Of a DNA stretch of 64,000 bases, positions 33,769 through 42,110 are shown in pieces. How positions within the stretch are numbered: the first letter of the stretch is position 1; each line of letters begins with the position of its first letter. Made by a program: the position numbers and the translations under genes. Below the pieces are notes generated by a model that saw nothing but the letters and a program-made list of their open reading frames with translations, had not been told where the DNA came from and ran no database searches. This DNA comes from Enhydrobacter sp. (GTDB lineage Bacteria > Pseudomonadota > Alphaproteobacteria > Reyranellales > Reyranellaceae): the NCBI GenBank assembly GCA_025808875.1, contig CP075528.1, forward strand, positions 4,338,473 to 4,402,472, written 5' to 3'.

Positions 33769-34605
33769 TCAGTGCGACATCAGCACCGGGACGGTCATGC
33801 TGGCGATGACCGTGCGACTGGCGCCGCCCAGCACCAGCTCGCGCATGCGTGAATGCCCGTAGAGGCCCATGACGATAAGGTCGATGTCGTGGTCGGCTGC
33901 CCGAGAGAGGATCACGTTGCCGACGTCCGCGTCGGCCGCGACGTCACGCTGGACGGTGACCTTGACGCCGTGGCGGGCGAGCCACGTGGCAACATCGGCG
34001 CCCGGCTCCGCGCCGTGGCCCTCGGGCGAGGTGTGCGGATCGATCACCAGGACCATGACCTTGGCGGCCTTCTGCAGGATCGGCAGCGCGTCGGTGGCGG
34101 CGCGCGCGCTCTCGCGACTGGCGTTCCAGCACAACAGGACGTTCTTGCCGATCGGCTTCTTGGCGCCGATGTGGGGCACCACGAGAATCGGACGCCCGGT
34201 CGAGAGCGCAATCGCCTCGGGCAGGTCGCCCGGCGTCGGCGTCGAGTCGTCGGGGTCGGTCTGGCCGACCACCAGCAGGTCGGCGTAGCGCGCCTGGACG
34301 GCGAGCTCGCTGTCGATGAAGCCGTTGGCGACGCGCCATTCGGAGGACAGGTGCTTGCCTTTCAGCGACTTCTCGAAGACGGCGGCGGCGGCCTTCTGAT
34401 CGTTGTTGGCAGACTCCTCGTAGGCCTGGAACAAGGTGTCCATCGGCATCCCCCCCTCGAAGAACATGGGCGACTGGAAAGGGGGCCGCGCATGAATCCC
34501 GACGAGGTGGGAGCCGAAGCGCTGGGCCACGTCCGTCGCGACATCAAGACGCTGGGCCAGCTTCTTGCCGGCGTCGCAGTTGACCAGGATCGTCTTGTAG
34601 CTCAT
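33769..34605 (-). CDS. Universal stress protein with tandem Usp domains
   Basis: A 278-residue protein with two Usp folds. The first (1-150) begins MSYKTILVNCDAGKK. The second (about 155-278) ends with the ATP-binding signature GLYGHSRMRELVLGGASRTV. The start at 34605 has GAGGAGG just upstream. A FixK box lies 58-71 bases before it, giving a predicted 23-base leader. It heads the usp-hemN-71-residue operon and probably supports survival under oxygen limitation. Confidence 0.92.
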   Translation of the reverse strand: MSYKTILVNCDAGKKLAQRLDVATDVAQRFGSHLVGIHARPPFQSPMFFEGGMPMDTLFQAYEESANNDQKAAAAVFEKSLKGKHLSSEWRVANGFIDSELAVQARYADLLVVGQTDPDDSTPTPGDLPEAIALSTGRPILVVPHIGAKKPIGKNVLLCWNASRESARAATDALPILQKAAKVMVLVIDPHTSPEGHGAEPGADVATWLARHGVKVTVQRDVAADADVGNVILSRAADHDIDLIVMGLYGHSRMRELVLGGASRTVIASMTVPVLMSH

Positions 34606-34662
34606 CGGCTCCTCCTCTGATGTCGGGCGAGAGAGGAATGCCACGCCTCGCCCGCTTCCGTA

Positions 34663-34676
34663 TTGACGCAGGTCAA
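34663..34676. promoter_or_regulatory. FixK/FNR-type box between usp and the TauE-like gene
   Basis: TTGACGCAGGTCAA, exact TTGA-N6-TCAA. Towards usp a CATTCC hexamer begins 22 bases after the box and the predicted leader is 23 bases. Towards the TauE-like gene the predicted transcript would begin at its ATG (34711). Confidence 0.75.
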
Positions 34677-34710
34677 GCCGGCGCGTTGCGAAGCCGCGTA
34701 TTCGAGCGGC

Positions 34711-35442
34711 ATGGAATTTGTCGCCGAAGTGATGGCGGTCTGCCGCGCCGCTCTGGGCGATGCCGGACGATCGACAGCCGGCCTGCCGCTGTCGCTGTTC
34801 CTGATCGGGCTCGCCGGCAGCGTCGTGCACTGCGTCGGCATGTGTGGGCCGTTCGTGCTCGGCCAGGTCGTGGCCGGCGCCGGCGCCGCGCGGACGCGCT
34901 ACGGCGAATGGCAGCGCCTCGCCGACGCGACGCTGCTGCCCTATCACCTGGGCCGCGCCACCACCTACACGGCGCTCGGCGCGATCGCCGGCGCGACAAC
35001 GGCGCTCTTCGCCGCCAGCCCGTCGTTCGCCTGGCTCACCGCCGCGCTCCTGGCGTTGGCGGCGGCATTGCTGATCGTGCAGTCGCTCGGCCTCGCGGCC
35101 TTGCCCGGCGTCCCCTGGACGATCGCCCTGTCCCGCTTCGCCCGGCCGCTCACCGAGGCGCGTGGCCTGCCGGCGCGCTATGCCCTGGGAGTCGTTCTGG
35201 GGTTCCTGCCGTGCGGCCTGCTCTACGGCGCGATCGCCGCGGCGGCCGGCACGGGCTCGGCGGCCGAAGGAGCGGTCGCCATGGCGGCCTTCGCGCTGGG
35301 CACCGTGCCGGCCCTGGTGGCCGTGGGCTGGGGCGGCCTGATGCTGCGGCGGCGCCTGGGCAGCATCGCGCGATGGGTAGCAACGCCGCTGTTGCTCGCC
35401 AACGCCGGGCTGCTGCTGGCGCTGGCGAGCCAGCGTCTGTGA
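34711..35442 (+). CDS. Sulfite exporter TauE/SafE family-like membrane protein
   Basis: A 243-residue protein with about six membrane helices. Cysteine motifs HCVGMCGPF (near residues 40-48) and FLPCGLLYG lie in membrane segments. This pattern marks a DsbD/TauE-like family often found beside cbb3 oxidase and copper ATPase genes and thought to move copper or reducing power. The start at 34711 follows the FixK box. The longer frame from 34663 would begin with a TTG inside that box and is rejected. The substrate is inferred from context only. Confidence 0.82.
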   Translation: MEFVAEVMAVCRAALGDAGRSTAGLPLSLFLIGLAGSVVHCVGMCGPFVLGQVVAGAGAARTRYGEWQRLADATLLPYHLGRATTYTALGAIAGATTALFAASPSFAWLTAALLALAAALLIVQSLGLAALPGVPWTIALSRFARPLTEARGLPARYALGVVLGFLPCGLLYGAIAAAAGTGSAAEGAVAMAAFALGTVPALVAVGWGGLMLRRRLGSIARWVATPLLLANAGLLLALASQRL

Positions 35443-35443
35443 C

Positions 35444-35920
35444 TTAGCCTGCCTTGACCTCGACCTGCTTGACCGCGGCCGGCGGATTGGCGGTCTTGGG
35501 AATGTCGATGGTCAGGACGCCCTTGGCGAACCTGGCCGCCAGCTTGGCGTGGTCGGCATCGCTCGGCAGGGTGAAGGCGCGCGTGAAGCTGCCGTAGCTG
35601 CGCTCCGAATAGTGCGTCCTCTCGTCCGTGCGCTCGATCTTCTTCTCGCCCGTGATGGTGAGCACGTCGTCCTCGACCGTCACCTTGACGTCCTTCTCGT
35701 CGAGACCGGGCAGTTCGACCGTCACGGCGTAGGCTGAGCCGTTCTCCTTCACCTCCACCTTGGGAACGTGCTCAAACGCACGCAGCGCGCGCGGTTCGGA
35801 CATCGCCGGCAGTTCGGGCAGACCGAACGGCCAGCCGCGCATCATCCGGTTGAACATCTGGTCGAGATCGCCGATGAATGGCGACTGGCCGCGGGGCATC
35901 AACGATTTCGCTTCTGTCAT
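35444..35920 (-). CDS. Hsp20 family small heat shock protein
   Basis: A 158-residue alpha-crystallin-type chaperone. The N-terminal arm (MMRGWPFGLPELP) precedes the crystallin domain (about 52-150), with KVEVKENGSAYAVTVELPGL and the conserved FAKGVLTIDIPK. The start at 35920 has AAAAGGAGG upstream. A FixK box 65-78 bases before the start, plus TAGGAA 22 bases after the box, make it a probable microoxic rather than heat-shock gene. Confidence 0.93.
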   Translation of the reverse strand: MTEAKSLMPRGQSPFIGDLDQMFNRMMRGWPFGLPELPAMSEPRALRAFEHVPKVEVKENGSAYAVTVELPGLDEKDVKVTVEDDVLTITGEKKIERTDERTHYSERSYGSFTRAFTLPSDADHAKLAARFAKGVLTIDIPKTANPPAAVKQVEVKAG

Positions 35921-35984
35921 GTCGACCTCCTTTTCGGACCCACTGGATCCGGGAGATTCCTACGCGCGCCGAACGACGGGCTGG

Positions 35985-35998
35985 TTGATCGAGATCAA
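35985..35998 (-). promoter_or_regulatory. FixK/FNR-type box before hsp20
   Basis: TTGATCGAGATCAA, exact TTGA-N6-TCAA with the extended TTGAT/ATCAA ends. TAGGAA follows 22 bases later towards hsp20 and the predicted leader is 30 bases. The box overlaps the last codons of the DUF2189 gene, whose stop is inside it. Confidence 0.8.
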
Positions 35999-36786
35999 GC
36001 CGTCGTCGGAAAGCGCACGACGTCGCGATAGGCATGCCAGGTGGCATGGGCTACGACCGGCAACACGACGACGAGGCCGAGCAGGCCGGGCACCATGGCG
36101 AGCGCCACCAGCACGACGATCAGGCCGGCCCACAGCAGCATCGGCCGGAGATTGAGCCGCACCGCGGCGACCGAGGTGGCGATCGCCTCGAACAGGTTGG
36201 CATCGCGGCGATCGAGCAAGTAGGGCATCGAGAAGGCACCGACGAGGAAGGCGAGCGCGGCCAGCATCGCGCCACAGCCCATGCCGATCGCCAGGAACGG
36301 CAGGCTCTTGCTGGAGTACCAGGCGAGGTCGAGGAAGCGGTCCCACGACGGCACGGTGCGCCATTCGAACACCGCGAAGATCAACTGTGCGATGCGCATC
36401 CACGCGAGATGCAGCAGCAGCAGCACCAGACCCATCAACGCGATCTGCTCGGGATTGCGTCGCCATGCCAGCAGCGTCGTTTCGCCGTCGACGACATGGT
36501 TGGCCTCGAGCCGCCGGCTGACCTCGTAGAGGCCGACAGCGATGAACGGACCGACGAAGAAGAAGCCGGCGCTGAGCGGCAGGACGAGATAGGGCAGGTC
36601 GAACCAGAGCAGCAGCGCGATCGCCAGCCATCCGGCGAGCACCGGCAGCAGCCCGTAGCCGAGGCTGACCGTCGGCACCGACCACAGGTCGCGCCATCCC
36701 GCCGCGAGCCACGTCCAAGGCCGGTCGAGCGGCACTTTCCTGATATGCGGCTGCGGGCCGCGGAAGACTGCCACCATTTCGCTCAT
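35995..36786 (-). CDS. DUF2189 domain-containing membrane protein
   Basis: A 263-residue integral membrane protein with about six helices. The N-terminal IRKVPLDRPWTWLAAGWRDL motif (about 15-34) and the following W-x3-P-x-S-L-GYG region mark DUF2189. Proteins of this family are often encoded beside cbb3 oxidase genes in Alphaproteobacteria and have no established function. It diverges from ccoN and shares its FixK box, with a predicted 28-base leader. Confidence 0.87.
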   Translation of the reverse strand: MSEMVAVFRGPQPHIRKVPLDRPWTWLAAGWRDLWSVPTVSLGYGLLPVLAGWLAIALLLWFDLPYLVLPLSAGFFFVGPFIAVGLYEVSRRLEANHVVDGETTLLAWRRNPEQIALMGLVLLLLHLAWMRIAQLIFAVFEWRTVPSWDRFLDLAWYSSKSLPFLAIGMGCGAMLAALAFLVGAFSMPYLLDRRDANLFEAIATSVAAVRLNLRPMLLWAGLIVVLVALAMVPGLLGLVVVLPVVAHATWHAYRDVVRFPTTA

Positions 36787-36848
36787 GCACGTTTCATCCC
36801 GGCGATTTCATCGCGGCGACAAGGTGGCCGGGCCCATCGAGGCCGACC

Positions 36849-36862
36849 TTGATACACATCAA
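36849..36862. promoter_or_regulatory. FixK/FNR-type box between the DUF2189 gene and ccoN
   Basis: TTGATACACATCAA, exact match. Towards ccoN, TAGGGT begins 22 bases after the box with a 23-base leader. Towards the DUF2189 gene, CACCTT begins 22 bases after it with a 28-base leader. One site could therefore serve both directions. Confidence 0.82.
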
Positions 36863-36919
36863 AGTCGCTCGCCCCGACGGCCCCTAGGGTCCGCCCGCGC
36901 CATTCGTGCGGGAGCCCCG

Positions 36920-38383
36920 ATGTCCAGCCAAGCCGTTTCGTCCGCCCCTTCATCGATCTCGCCGCGCTATGTCGAGGACGTCATCCGCGCCGGCGTCGTG
37001 CTCACGGTGTTCTGGGGCATCGCCGCCTTCCTGGTCGGCGTGGTGATCGCCGCCCAGCTCGTCTGGCCGCAGCTCAGCCTCGACAGCGAGTATCTGACCT
37101 TCGGGCGTCTGCGACCGCTGCATACCTCCGCCGCCATCTTCGCCTTCGGTGGTACGGCGCTGATCGCCACCTCGTTCCACGTCGTGCAGCGCACCTGCCG
37201 CGCCACGCTGTTCGGCGGCGCGCCGGCGGGCTGGTTCGTGCTGCTGGGCTATCAGCTCTTCATCGTCATCGCCGCCACCGGCTACCTGCTCGGCATCACG
37301 CAGAGCAAGGAATACGCCGAGCCCGAATGGTATGCCGATCTCTGGCTGACCGTCGTGTGGGTTACGTACCTGATCGTCTATCTCGGCACCGTGATGAAGC
37401 GCGAGGAACCGCACATCTATGTCGCGAACTGGTTCTACCTCGCCTTCATCATCACCATCGCGATGCTGCACATCGTCAACAACCTGACGATCCCGGTGTC
37501 GATCGTCGGCGTGAAGAGCTACAGCGCCTGGTCGGGCGTGCAGGACGCCATGATCCAGTGGTGGTACGGCCACAACGCGGTCGGCTTCTTCCTGACCGCC
37601 GCCTTCCTCGGCATGATGTACTATTACATCCCCAAGGCGGCGAACCGGCCGATCTATTCCTACCGGCTGTCGATCGTCCATTTCTGGTCCCTGGTGTTCC
37701 TGTACATCTGGGCCGGCCCGCACCACCTGCACTACACGTCGCTGCCCGACTGGGCGCAGACGCTCGGCATGGTGTTCTCGGTCATGCTGTGGATGCCGAG
37801 CTGGGGCGGCATGATCAACGGCCTCATGACGCTGTCGGGCGCGTGGGACAAGCTGCGCACCGACCCGGCGCTGCGCTTCTCGGTCACCGCCGTCGGCTTC
37901 TACGGCATGTCGACTTTCGAGGGGCCGGTCATGTCGATCAAGGCGGTGAACTCGCTCAGCCACTACACCGACTGGACGATCGGCCACGTCCATTCCGGCG
38001 CGCTGGGCTGGGTCGCCTTCATCGTGTTCGGCACGGTCTACTACATGGTGCCGAAGCTGTGGAACCGGCCGGCCATGTGGTCGACGCGCCTGATCGGCTG
38101 GCACTACTGGATCGCCACGCTCGGTATCGTTCTCTACATCACCGCGATGTGGGTGAGCGGCATCATGCAGGGCCTGATGTGGCGCGCCTACGACGAGCTC
38201 GGCTTCCTGCAGTACTCGTTCGTCGAGACCGTCGCGGCGATGCAGCCCTTCTATCTCATCCGTCTGGTGGGGGGCGTGTTCTTCCTGGGTGGCGCCCTGC
38301 TCATGGCCTTCAACGTGTGGCGTACCCTGCGCGCGGTGCCCGAACGGGCGACGCTCGCAGAGCGCCCGGCGATCGCGGCGTAA
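36920..38383 (+). CDS. ccoN: Cytochrome c oxidase cbb3-type subunit I
   Basis: A 487-residue catalytic subunit with twelve hydrophobic segments, holding haem b, haem b3 and CuB. Histidine ligands are visible in RPLHTSAAIF (H68), WYGHNAVGF, AGPHHLHYT and IGHVHSGALGW. The start at 36920 (MSSQAVSS) follows a short GGAG ribosome site. It opens the operon ccoNOQP-ccoGHIS, giving a high-affinity terminal oxidase for low oxygen. Confidence 0.97.
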   Translation: MSSQAVSSAPSSISPRYVEDVIRAGVVLTVFWGIAAFLVGVVIAAQLVWPQLSLDSEYLTFGRLRPLHTSAAIFAFGGTALIATSFHVVQRTCRATLFGGAPAGWFVLLGYQLFIVIAATGYLLGITQSKEYAEPEWYADLWLTVVWVTYLIVYLGTVMKREEPHIYVANWFYLAFIITIAMLHIVNNLTIPVSIVGVKSYSAWSGVQDAMIQWWYGHNAVGFFLTAAFLGMMYYYIPKAANRPIYSYRLSIVHFWSLVFLYIWAGPHHLHYTSLPDWAQTLGMVFSVMLWMPSWGGMINGLMTLSGAWDKLRTDPALRFSVTAVGFYGMSTFEGPVMSIKAVNSLSHYTDWTIGHVHSGALGWVAFIVFGTVYYMVPKLWNRPAMWSTRLIGWHYWIATLGIVLYITAMWVSGIMQGLMWRAYDELGFLQYSFVETVAAMQPFYLIRLVGGVFFLGGALLMAFNVWRTLRAVPERATLAERPAIAA

Positions 38384-38396
38384 GGAGATATTCGCG

Positions 38397-39125
38397 ATGT
38401 CCTACTTTCGTCACGAGATCGTCGAAAAGAACGTCATCCTGCTGGTGGTGCTGACGCTGATCACCGTGTCGATCGGCGGCTTGGTGCAGATCATCCCGCT
38501 CTTCACCATCGAGACGACCATCGAGCGCGTCGAGGGCGTGCGGCCCTATACGCCGCTCGAGCTGGCCGGTCGCAACATCTACATCCGCGAAGGCTGCTAT
38601 GTCTGCCACAGCCAGCAGATCCGCCCCTTCAAGGACGAGGTCGAGCGCTACGGCCACTACAGCCTGGCGGCCGAGAGCATCTACGACCGGCCGTTCCAGT
38701 GGGGTTCCAAGCGCACCGGCCCGGACCTAGCGAGGGTGGGCGGCCGCTATTCCAACGACTGGCATGTCGAGCACCTCGTCTCGCCGCGTGCCGTCGTGCC
38801 GGAGAGCATCATGCCGGCCTATCCATTCCTCGCCGCACGCAAGCTCGCCTACGGCGACATCGCCGACCATCTCGAGGCGCTGCGCGTCGTTGGCACCCCC
38901 TACACCGACGAGATGGTGAAGAACGCGCGCGCCGATCTTGAGGCGCAGGCAAGCCCCGATGCCGACACGACCGAGTTGCTGAAGCGCTATCCGCGCACTC
39001 CGGTTGGTAAATTCAACCCGTCGGCCGAGGCCATCACCGAGATGGATGCGCTGGTCGCCTACCTGCAGATGCTGGGCACCCTGGTGCAGTTCGCCGACAT
39101 CCCGCCCGAGCGGCTGCGGCAATAG
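38397..39125 (+). CDS. ccoO: Cytochrome c oxidase cbb3-type subunit II
   Basis: A 242-residue membrane-anchored monohaem cytochrome c. One N-terminal helix (about 13-36) is followed by C67-xx-C70-H71 (CYVCHSQQ) and a methionine-rich SIMPAYPFL ligand region. The start at 38397 has AAGGAG six to seven bases upstream. It transfers electrons from CcoP to CcoN on the periplasmic side. Confidence 0.97.
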   Translation: MSYFRHEIVEKNVILLVVLTLITVSIGGLVQIIPLFTIETTIERVEGVRPYTPLELAGRNIYIREGCYVCHSQQIRPFKDEVERYGHYSLAAESIYDRPFQWGSKRTGPDLARVGGRYSNDWHVEHLVSPRAVVPESIMPAYPFLAARKLAYGDIADHLEALRVVGTPYTDEMVKNARADLEAQASPDADTTELLKRYPRTPVGKFNPSAEAITEMDALVAYLQMLGTLVQFADIPPERLRQ

Positions 39126-39137
39126 GAGGACGTGGTC

Positions 39138-39287
39138 ATGTTGCAGAGTCTCGGCGAGATCCTATCGTCGATCTGGACCGTGTGGGCGATTGGCGTGTTT
39201 GCCGGCATCGGCTTCTGGGCGTGGCGTCCCGCCAACCGCGCGCGCTTCGAGCGCGACGCGCACATCCCCTTGAACGACGAAGGCTGA
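39138..39287 (+). CDS. ccoQ: cbb3-type oxidase small subunit CcoQ
   Basis: A 49-residue protein with one membrane helix (about 12-29, WTVWAIGVFAGIGFWAW) and a basic then acidic tail ending PLNDEG. Size, AGGAGG ribosome site and position between ccoO and ccoP identify it. CcoQ stabilises the oxidase complex. Confidence 0.9.
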   Translation: MLQSLGEILSSIWTVWAIGVFAGIGFWAWRPANRARFERDAHIPLNDEG

Positions 39288-39297
39288 GGGCCGCGAC

Positions 39298-40158
39298 ATG
39301 CCGACCAAGATCGAGAAGGATGCGGTCACCGGGACCGACACTACCGGCCACGAATGGGACGGGGTGAAGGAGCTCAACACGCCGCTGCCGAGCTGGTGGA
39401 TCTACACCTTCTGGGCAACCATCGTGTTCGCGATCGTCTATTGCGTCCTCTATCCCGCCTGGCCGTCGCTCGACGGCCACACCAGGGGCGTTCTGGGCTA
39501 CTGGAGCCGCGCCGAGCTCGCGCAGGAACTCGACACCCAGGTCAGGGCGCGGGGCCGCTACGTCGAACGCATCCGCGCCACGCCGCTCGCCGACATCGGC
39601 AAGGACCCCGAGCTGCTCAACTTCGCCATCGCGGGCGGCCGCTCGGCGTTCCAGACCAATTGCGTACAATGCCACGGCGCCGGCGGTGCGGGTAGCAAGG
39701 GCTATCCCAACCTCGCCGACGATGAATGGCTGTGGGGCGGAAAGCTCGACCAACTCCACGCGACCATCGCCTACGGCGTGCGCAACGCCCATGAGAAGTC
39801 GCGTCAGTCGGCGATGCCGCGCTTCGGCGCCGACGGCATCCTCACGGCGGCGCAGGTCGGCGCCGTCACCGACTACGTGCTGAGCCTGTCGGGCCACGGC
39901 ACAGCCGCACCCGAGGGCGCCAAGCTGTTCCAGGACAATTGCGCGGCCTGCCACCAGGCCGACGGCAAAGGCAACCAGGATTTGGGAGCGCCCAATCTGG
40001 CCGACGGGCTGTGGCTCTATGGCGGCGACCGCAACTCGATCTATCGCTCCGTCTTCTACGCCCGCAACGGCAGCATGCCGGCCTGGGCCGATCGGCTCGA
40101 CGAGGCGACCCTGAAGATGCTCGCTATCTACGTCCATTCGCTGGGCGGCGGGCGCTGA
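39298..40158 (+). CDS. ccoP: Cytochrome c oxidase cbb3-type subunit III
   Basis: A 286-residue dihaem cytochrome c. It has one membrane anchor (about 34-56), then C122-xx-C125-H126 (CVQCHG) and C215-xx-C218-H219 (CAACHQ). The HEWDGVKELNTPLPSWWIY opening is the CcoP signature. It receives electrons from soluble cytochrome c or the bc1 complex. Confidence 0.97.
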   Translation: MPTKIEKDAVTGTDTTGHEWDGVKELNTPLPSWWIYTFWATIVFAIVYCVLYPAWPSLDGHTRGVLGYWSRAELAQELDTQVRARGRYVERIRATPLADIGKDPELLNFAIAGGRSAFQTNCVQCHGAGGAGSKGYPNLADDEWLWGGKLDQLHATIAYGVRNAHEKSRQSAMPRFGADGILTAAQVGAVTDYVLSLSGHGTAAPEGAKLFQDNCAACHQADGKGNQDLGAPNLADGLWLYGGDRNSIYRSVFYARNGSMPAWADRLDEATLKMLAIYVHSLGGGR

Positions 40159-40177
40159 GGAACCGCGTGGGGCGGTC

Positions 40178-41623
40178 ATGGACACCAGGCTCAACGACGA
40201 GGATGCCGTCTCGGTACGGGTCCGCAAGGAAGCCCAACCGCTCTATGCGACGCGGATAAAGGTCTATCCGCGCGCTGTCGCCGGGCGTTGGCGCACAATC
40301 AAGTGGAGCGTGCTCGTCCTTCTGCTCGCCCTCTATTACCTCGTGCCCTGGCTGCGCTGGGATCGCGGACCGGGCGCGCCCGACCAGGCGATCCTGATCG
40401 ATCTCGAAGGCCGCCGCGGCTGGTTCTTCGACGTCACGATCTGGCCGCAGGAAGTCTACTTCGTCACCGGCCTGCTGATTCTCGGTGCCGTCGGCCTGTT
40501 CCTGGCGACCTCGCTGTTCGGCCGCATCTGGTGCGGCTTCGCCTGCCCGCAGACCGTATGGACCGATCTCTTCATGCTGGTCGAGCGCCTGATCGAGGGC
40601 GACCGCAATGCCCGCGTCAGGCTCGACCGCGCGCCGATGTCGGGCGGCAAGATCGCGCGCAAGGGGCTGAAGCACGCGGCCTGGCTGGCGATCGCCGCGG
40701 CGACTGGCGGCGCCTGGGTATTCTACTACGTCGACGCTCCCTCGACGGTCGTGAAGATCTTCCGCGGCGAAGCCTCTCTGGAGATCTACTTCTTCATCGG
40801 CCTGCTGACCGCGACAACCTACATGTTGGCCGGCTGGGCACGCGAACAGGTCTGCACCTACATGTGCCCGTGGCCGCGCTTCCAGGCGGCAATGCTCGAC
40901 GAGCAGAGCCTGCTGGTCACCTACGAAAAGTGGCGTGGCGAGACGCGCGGCAAGCACAAGGCCGGCGCGAGCTGGGAGGGCCGCGGCGACTGCGTCGACT
41001 GCACGCTCTGTGTCGCCGTCTGCCCCATGGGCATCGACATCCGCGACGGCCAGCAGCTCGAATGCATCGGCTGCGGCCTTTGCGTCGATGCCTGCAACCA
41101 GACCATGGACAAGGTCGGCCGGCCGCGCGGCCTGATCCGCTGGGACACGCTCGCCCGCCAGCAGGACCGCGAGCGGCGAGCGGCGGTCGGCGCCTGGCGC
41201 GCGTTGCGCCCACGCACCCTGCTCTACGGCGCGCTTCTGCTGATCGTCACCGGGGCGATGCTGACGGCCTTCCTGCTGCGCACCGACACCGAGCTGACCG
41301 TGCAGCGAGACCGCAGCCCGAACTTCGTGCGTCTCAGCAACGGCGACATTCGCAACTCCTATACCGTCAAGGTGCTGAACAAGACGCGCGAGGAACGCAG
41401 CCTCGTGCTCTCGCTCGACGGCCTCGCGCAGGCGAGTCTCGCCCAGGTTGGCGACGGCGCCTTCACCGTGCATCCCGACAGCGTCGGCACCTTCCGCATC
41501 CTCGTCACCGTGCCCGCCACCGCCGCGCCGTCGGGATCGAGATCCATCGAGTTCATCGTGCGCGACCGGCAGGGCCGCGAACGCGCCGCGCACGGCGCCG
41601 TCTTCATCGGCCCGGCCCGATAG
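40178..41623 (+). CDS. ccoG: Cytochrome c oxidase accessory protein CcoG
   Basis: A 481-residue polyferredoxin-like membrane protein (also FixG/RdxA). It has several membrane helices, CGFACPQTVWTD, VCTYMCPWPRFQ and two 4Fe-4S motifs, CVDCTLCVAVCP and CIGCGLCVDACN. A C-terminal immunoglobulin-like periplasmic domain (about 370-481) follows. CcoG family members are linked to copper reduction during cbb3 assembly. It follows ccoP by 19 bases. Confidence 0.95.
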   Translation: MDTRLNDEDAVSVRVRKEAQPLYATRIKVYPRAVAGRWRTIKWSVLVLLLALYYLVPWLRWDRGPGAPDQAILIDLEGRRGWFFDVTIWPQEVYFVTGLLILGAVGLFLATSLFGRIWCGFACPQTVWTDLFMLVERLIEGDRNARVRLDRAPMSGGKIARKGLKHAAWLAIAAATGGAWVFYYVDAPSTVVKIFRGEASLEIYFFIGLLTATTYMLAGWAREQVCTYMCPWPRFQAAMLDEQSLLVTYEKWRGETRGKHKAGASWEGRGDCVDCTLCVAVCPMGIDIRDGQQLECIGCGLCVDACNQTMDKVGRPRGLIRWDTLARQQDRERRAAVGAWRALRPRTLLYGALLLIVTGAMLTAFLLRTDTELTVQRDRSPNFVRLSNGDIRNSYTVKVLNKTREERSLVLSLDGLAQASLAQVGDGAFTVHPDSVGTFRILVTVPATAAPSGSRSIEFIVRDRQGRERAAHGAVFIGPAR

Positions 41624-41633
41624 GGAGCATGTC

Positions 41634-42110
41634 ATGACCACCGCCTCCGTCCAGCGCAGCCGCCACATCCCGTGGATCTTCGTCGCCGGCTTCGCCGTCG
41701 TGGTAGCGGTCAACGCCGTGATGGTGTGGTTCGCCGTCGGCTCCTTCTCCGGCCTCTATGCCCACAAGCCCCGCGACCGCGGCCTGCACTACAACCAAGT
41801 CGTCGCCGAGCAGCGCGCGCGCGACGCCCTGGGCTGGCGGATCGATAGCCGCTGGCACCCGGAGACAGGACGCCTGGAGGTCGTCGCGACGGCCGCCGAC
41901 GGCGTGCCGCTCGCCGGCGCCCGTGTTTCGGTCGAGCTGGTGCGGCCGGCCGAGAAGCGCCCGCCCTTGGGCATCGCCATGAGCGCCGTGGGGATCGGCC
42001 GCTACGCCGGCTACGTAGACCTGCCAGCGCGCGGCAACTGGGACCTCGACATCGTCGTGGAATTCGACGGCAAGCGCTATGCCGTCACACGCCGGATGTT
42101 CCTCCAGTGA
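41634..42110 (+). CDS. ccoH: FixH/CcoH family assembly protein
   Basis: A 158-residue protein with one N-terminal membrane helix (about 12-37, IPWIFVAGFAVVVAVNAVMV) and a periplasmic beta domain. GLHYNQVVAEQRARDALGW (about 49-67) is the FixH signature. It starts at 41634 behind AGGGAG and its stop overlaps the ccoI start. It is needed for cbb3 assembly in related systems. Confidence 0.92.
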   Translation: MTTASVQRSRHIPWIFVAGFAVVVAVNAVMVWFAVGSFSGLYAHKPRDRGLHYNQVVAEQRARDALGWRIDSRWHPETGRLEVVATAADGVPLAGARVSVELVRPAEKRPPLGIAMSAVGIGRYAGYVDLPARGNWDLDIVVEFDGKRYAVTRRMFLQ

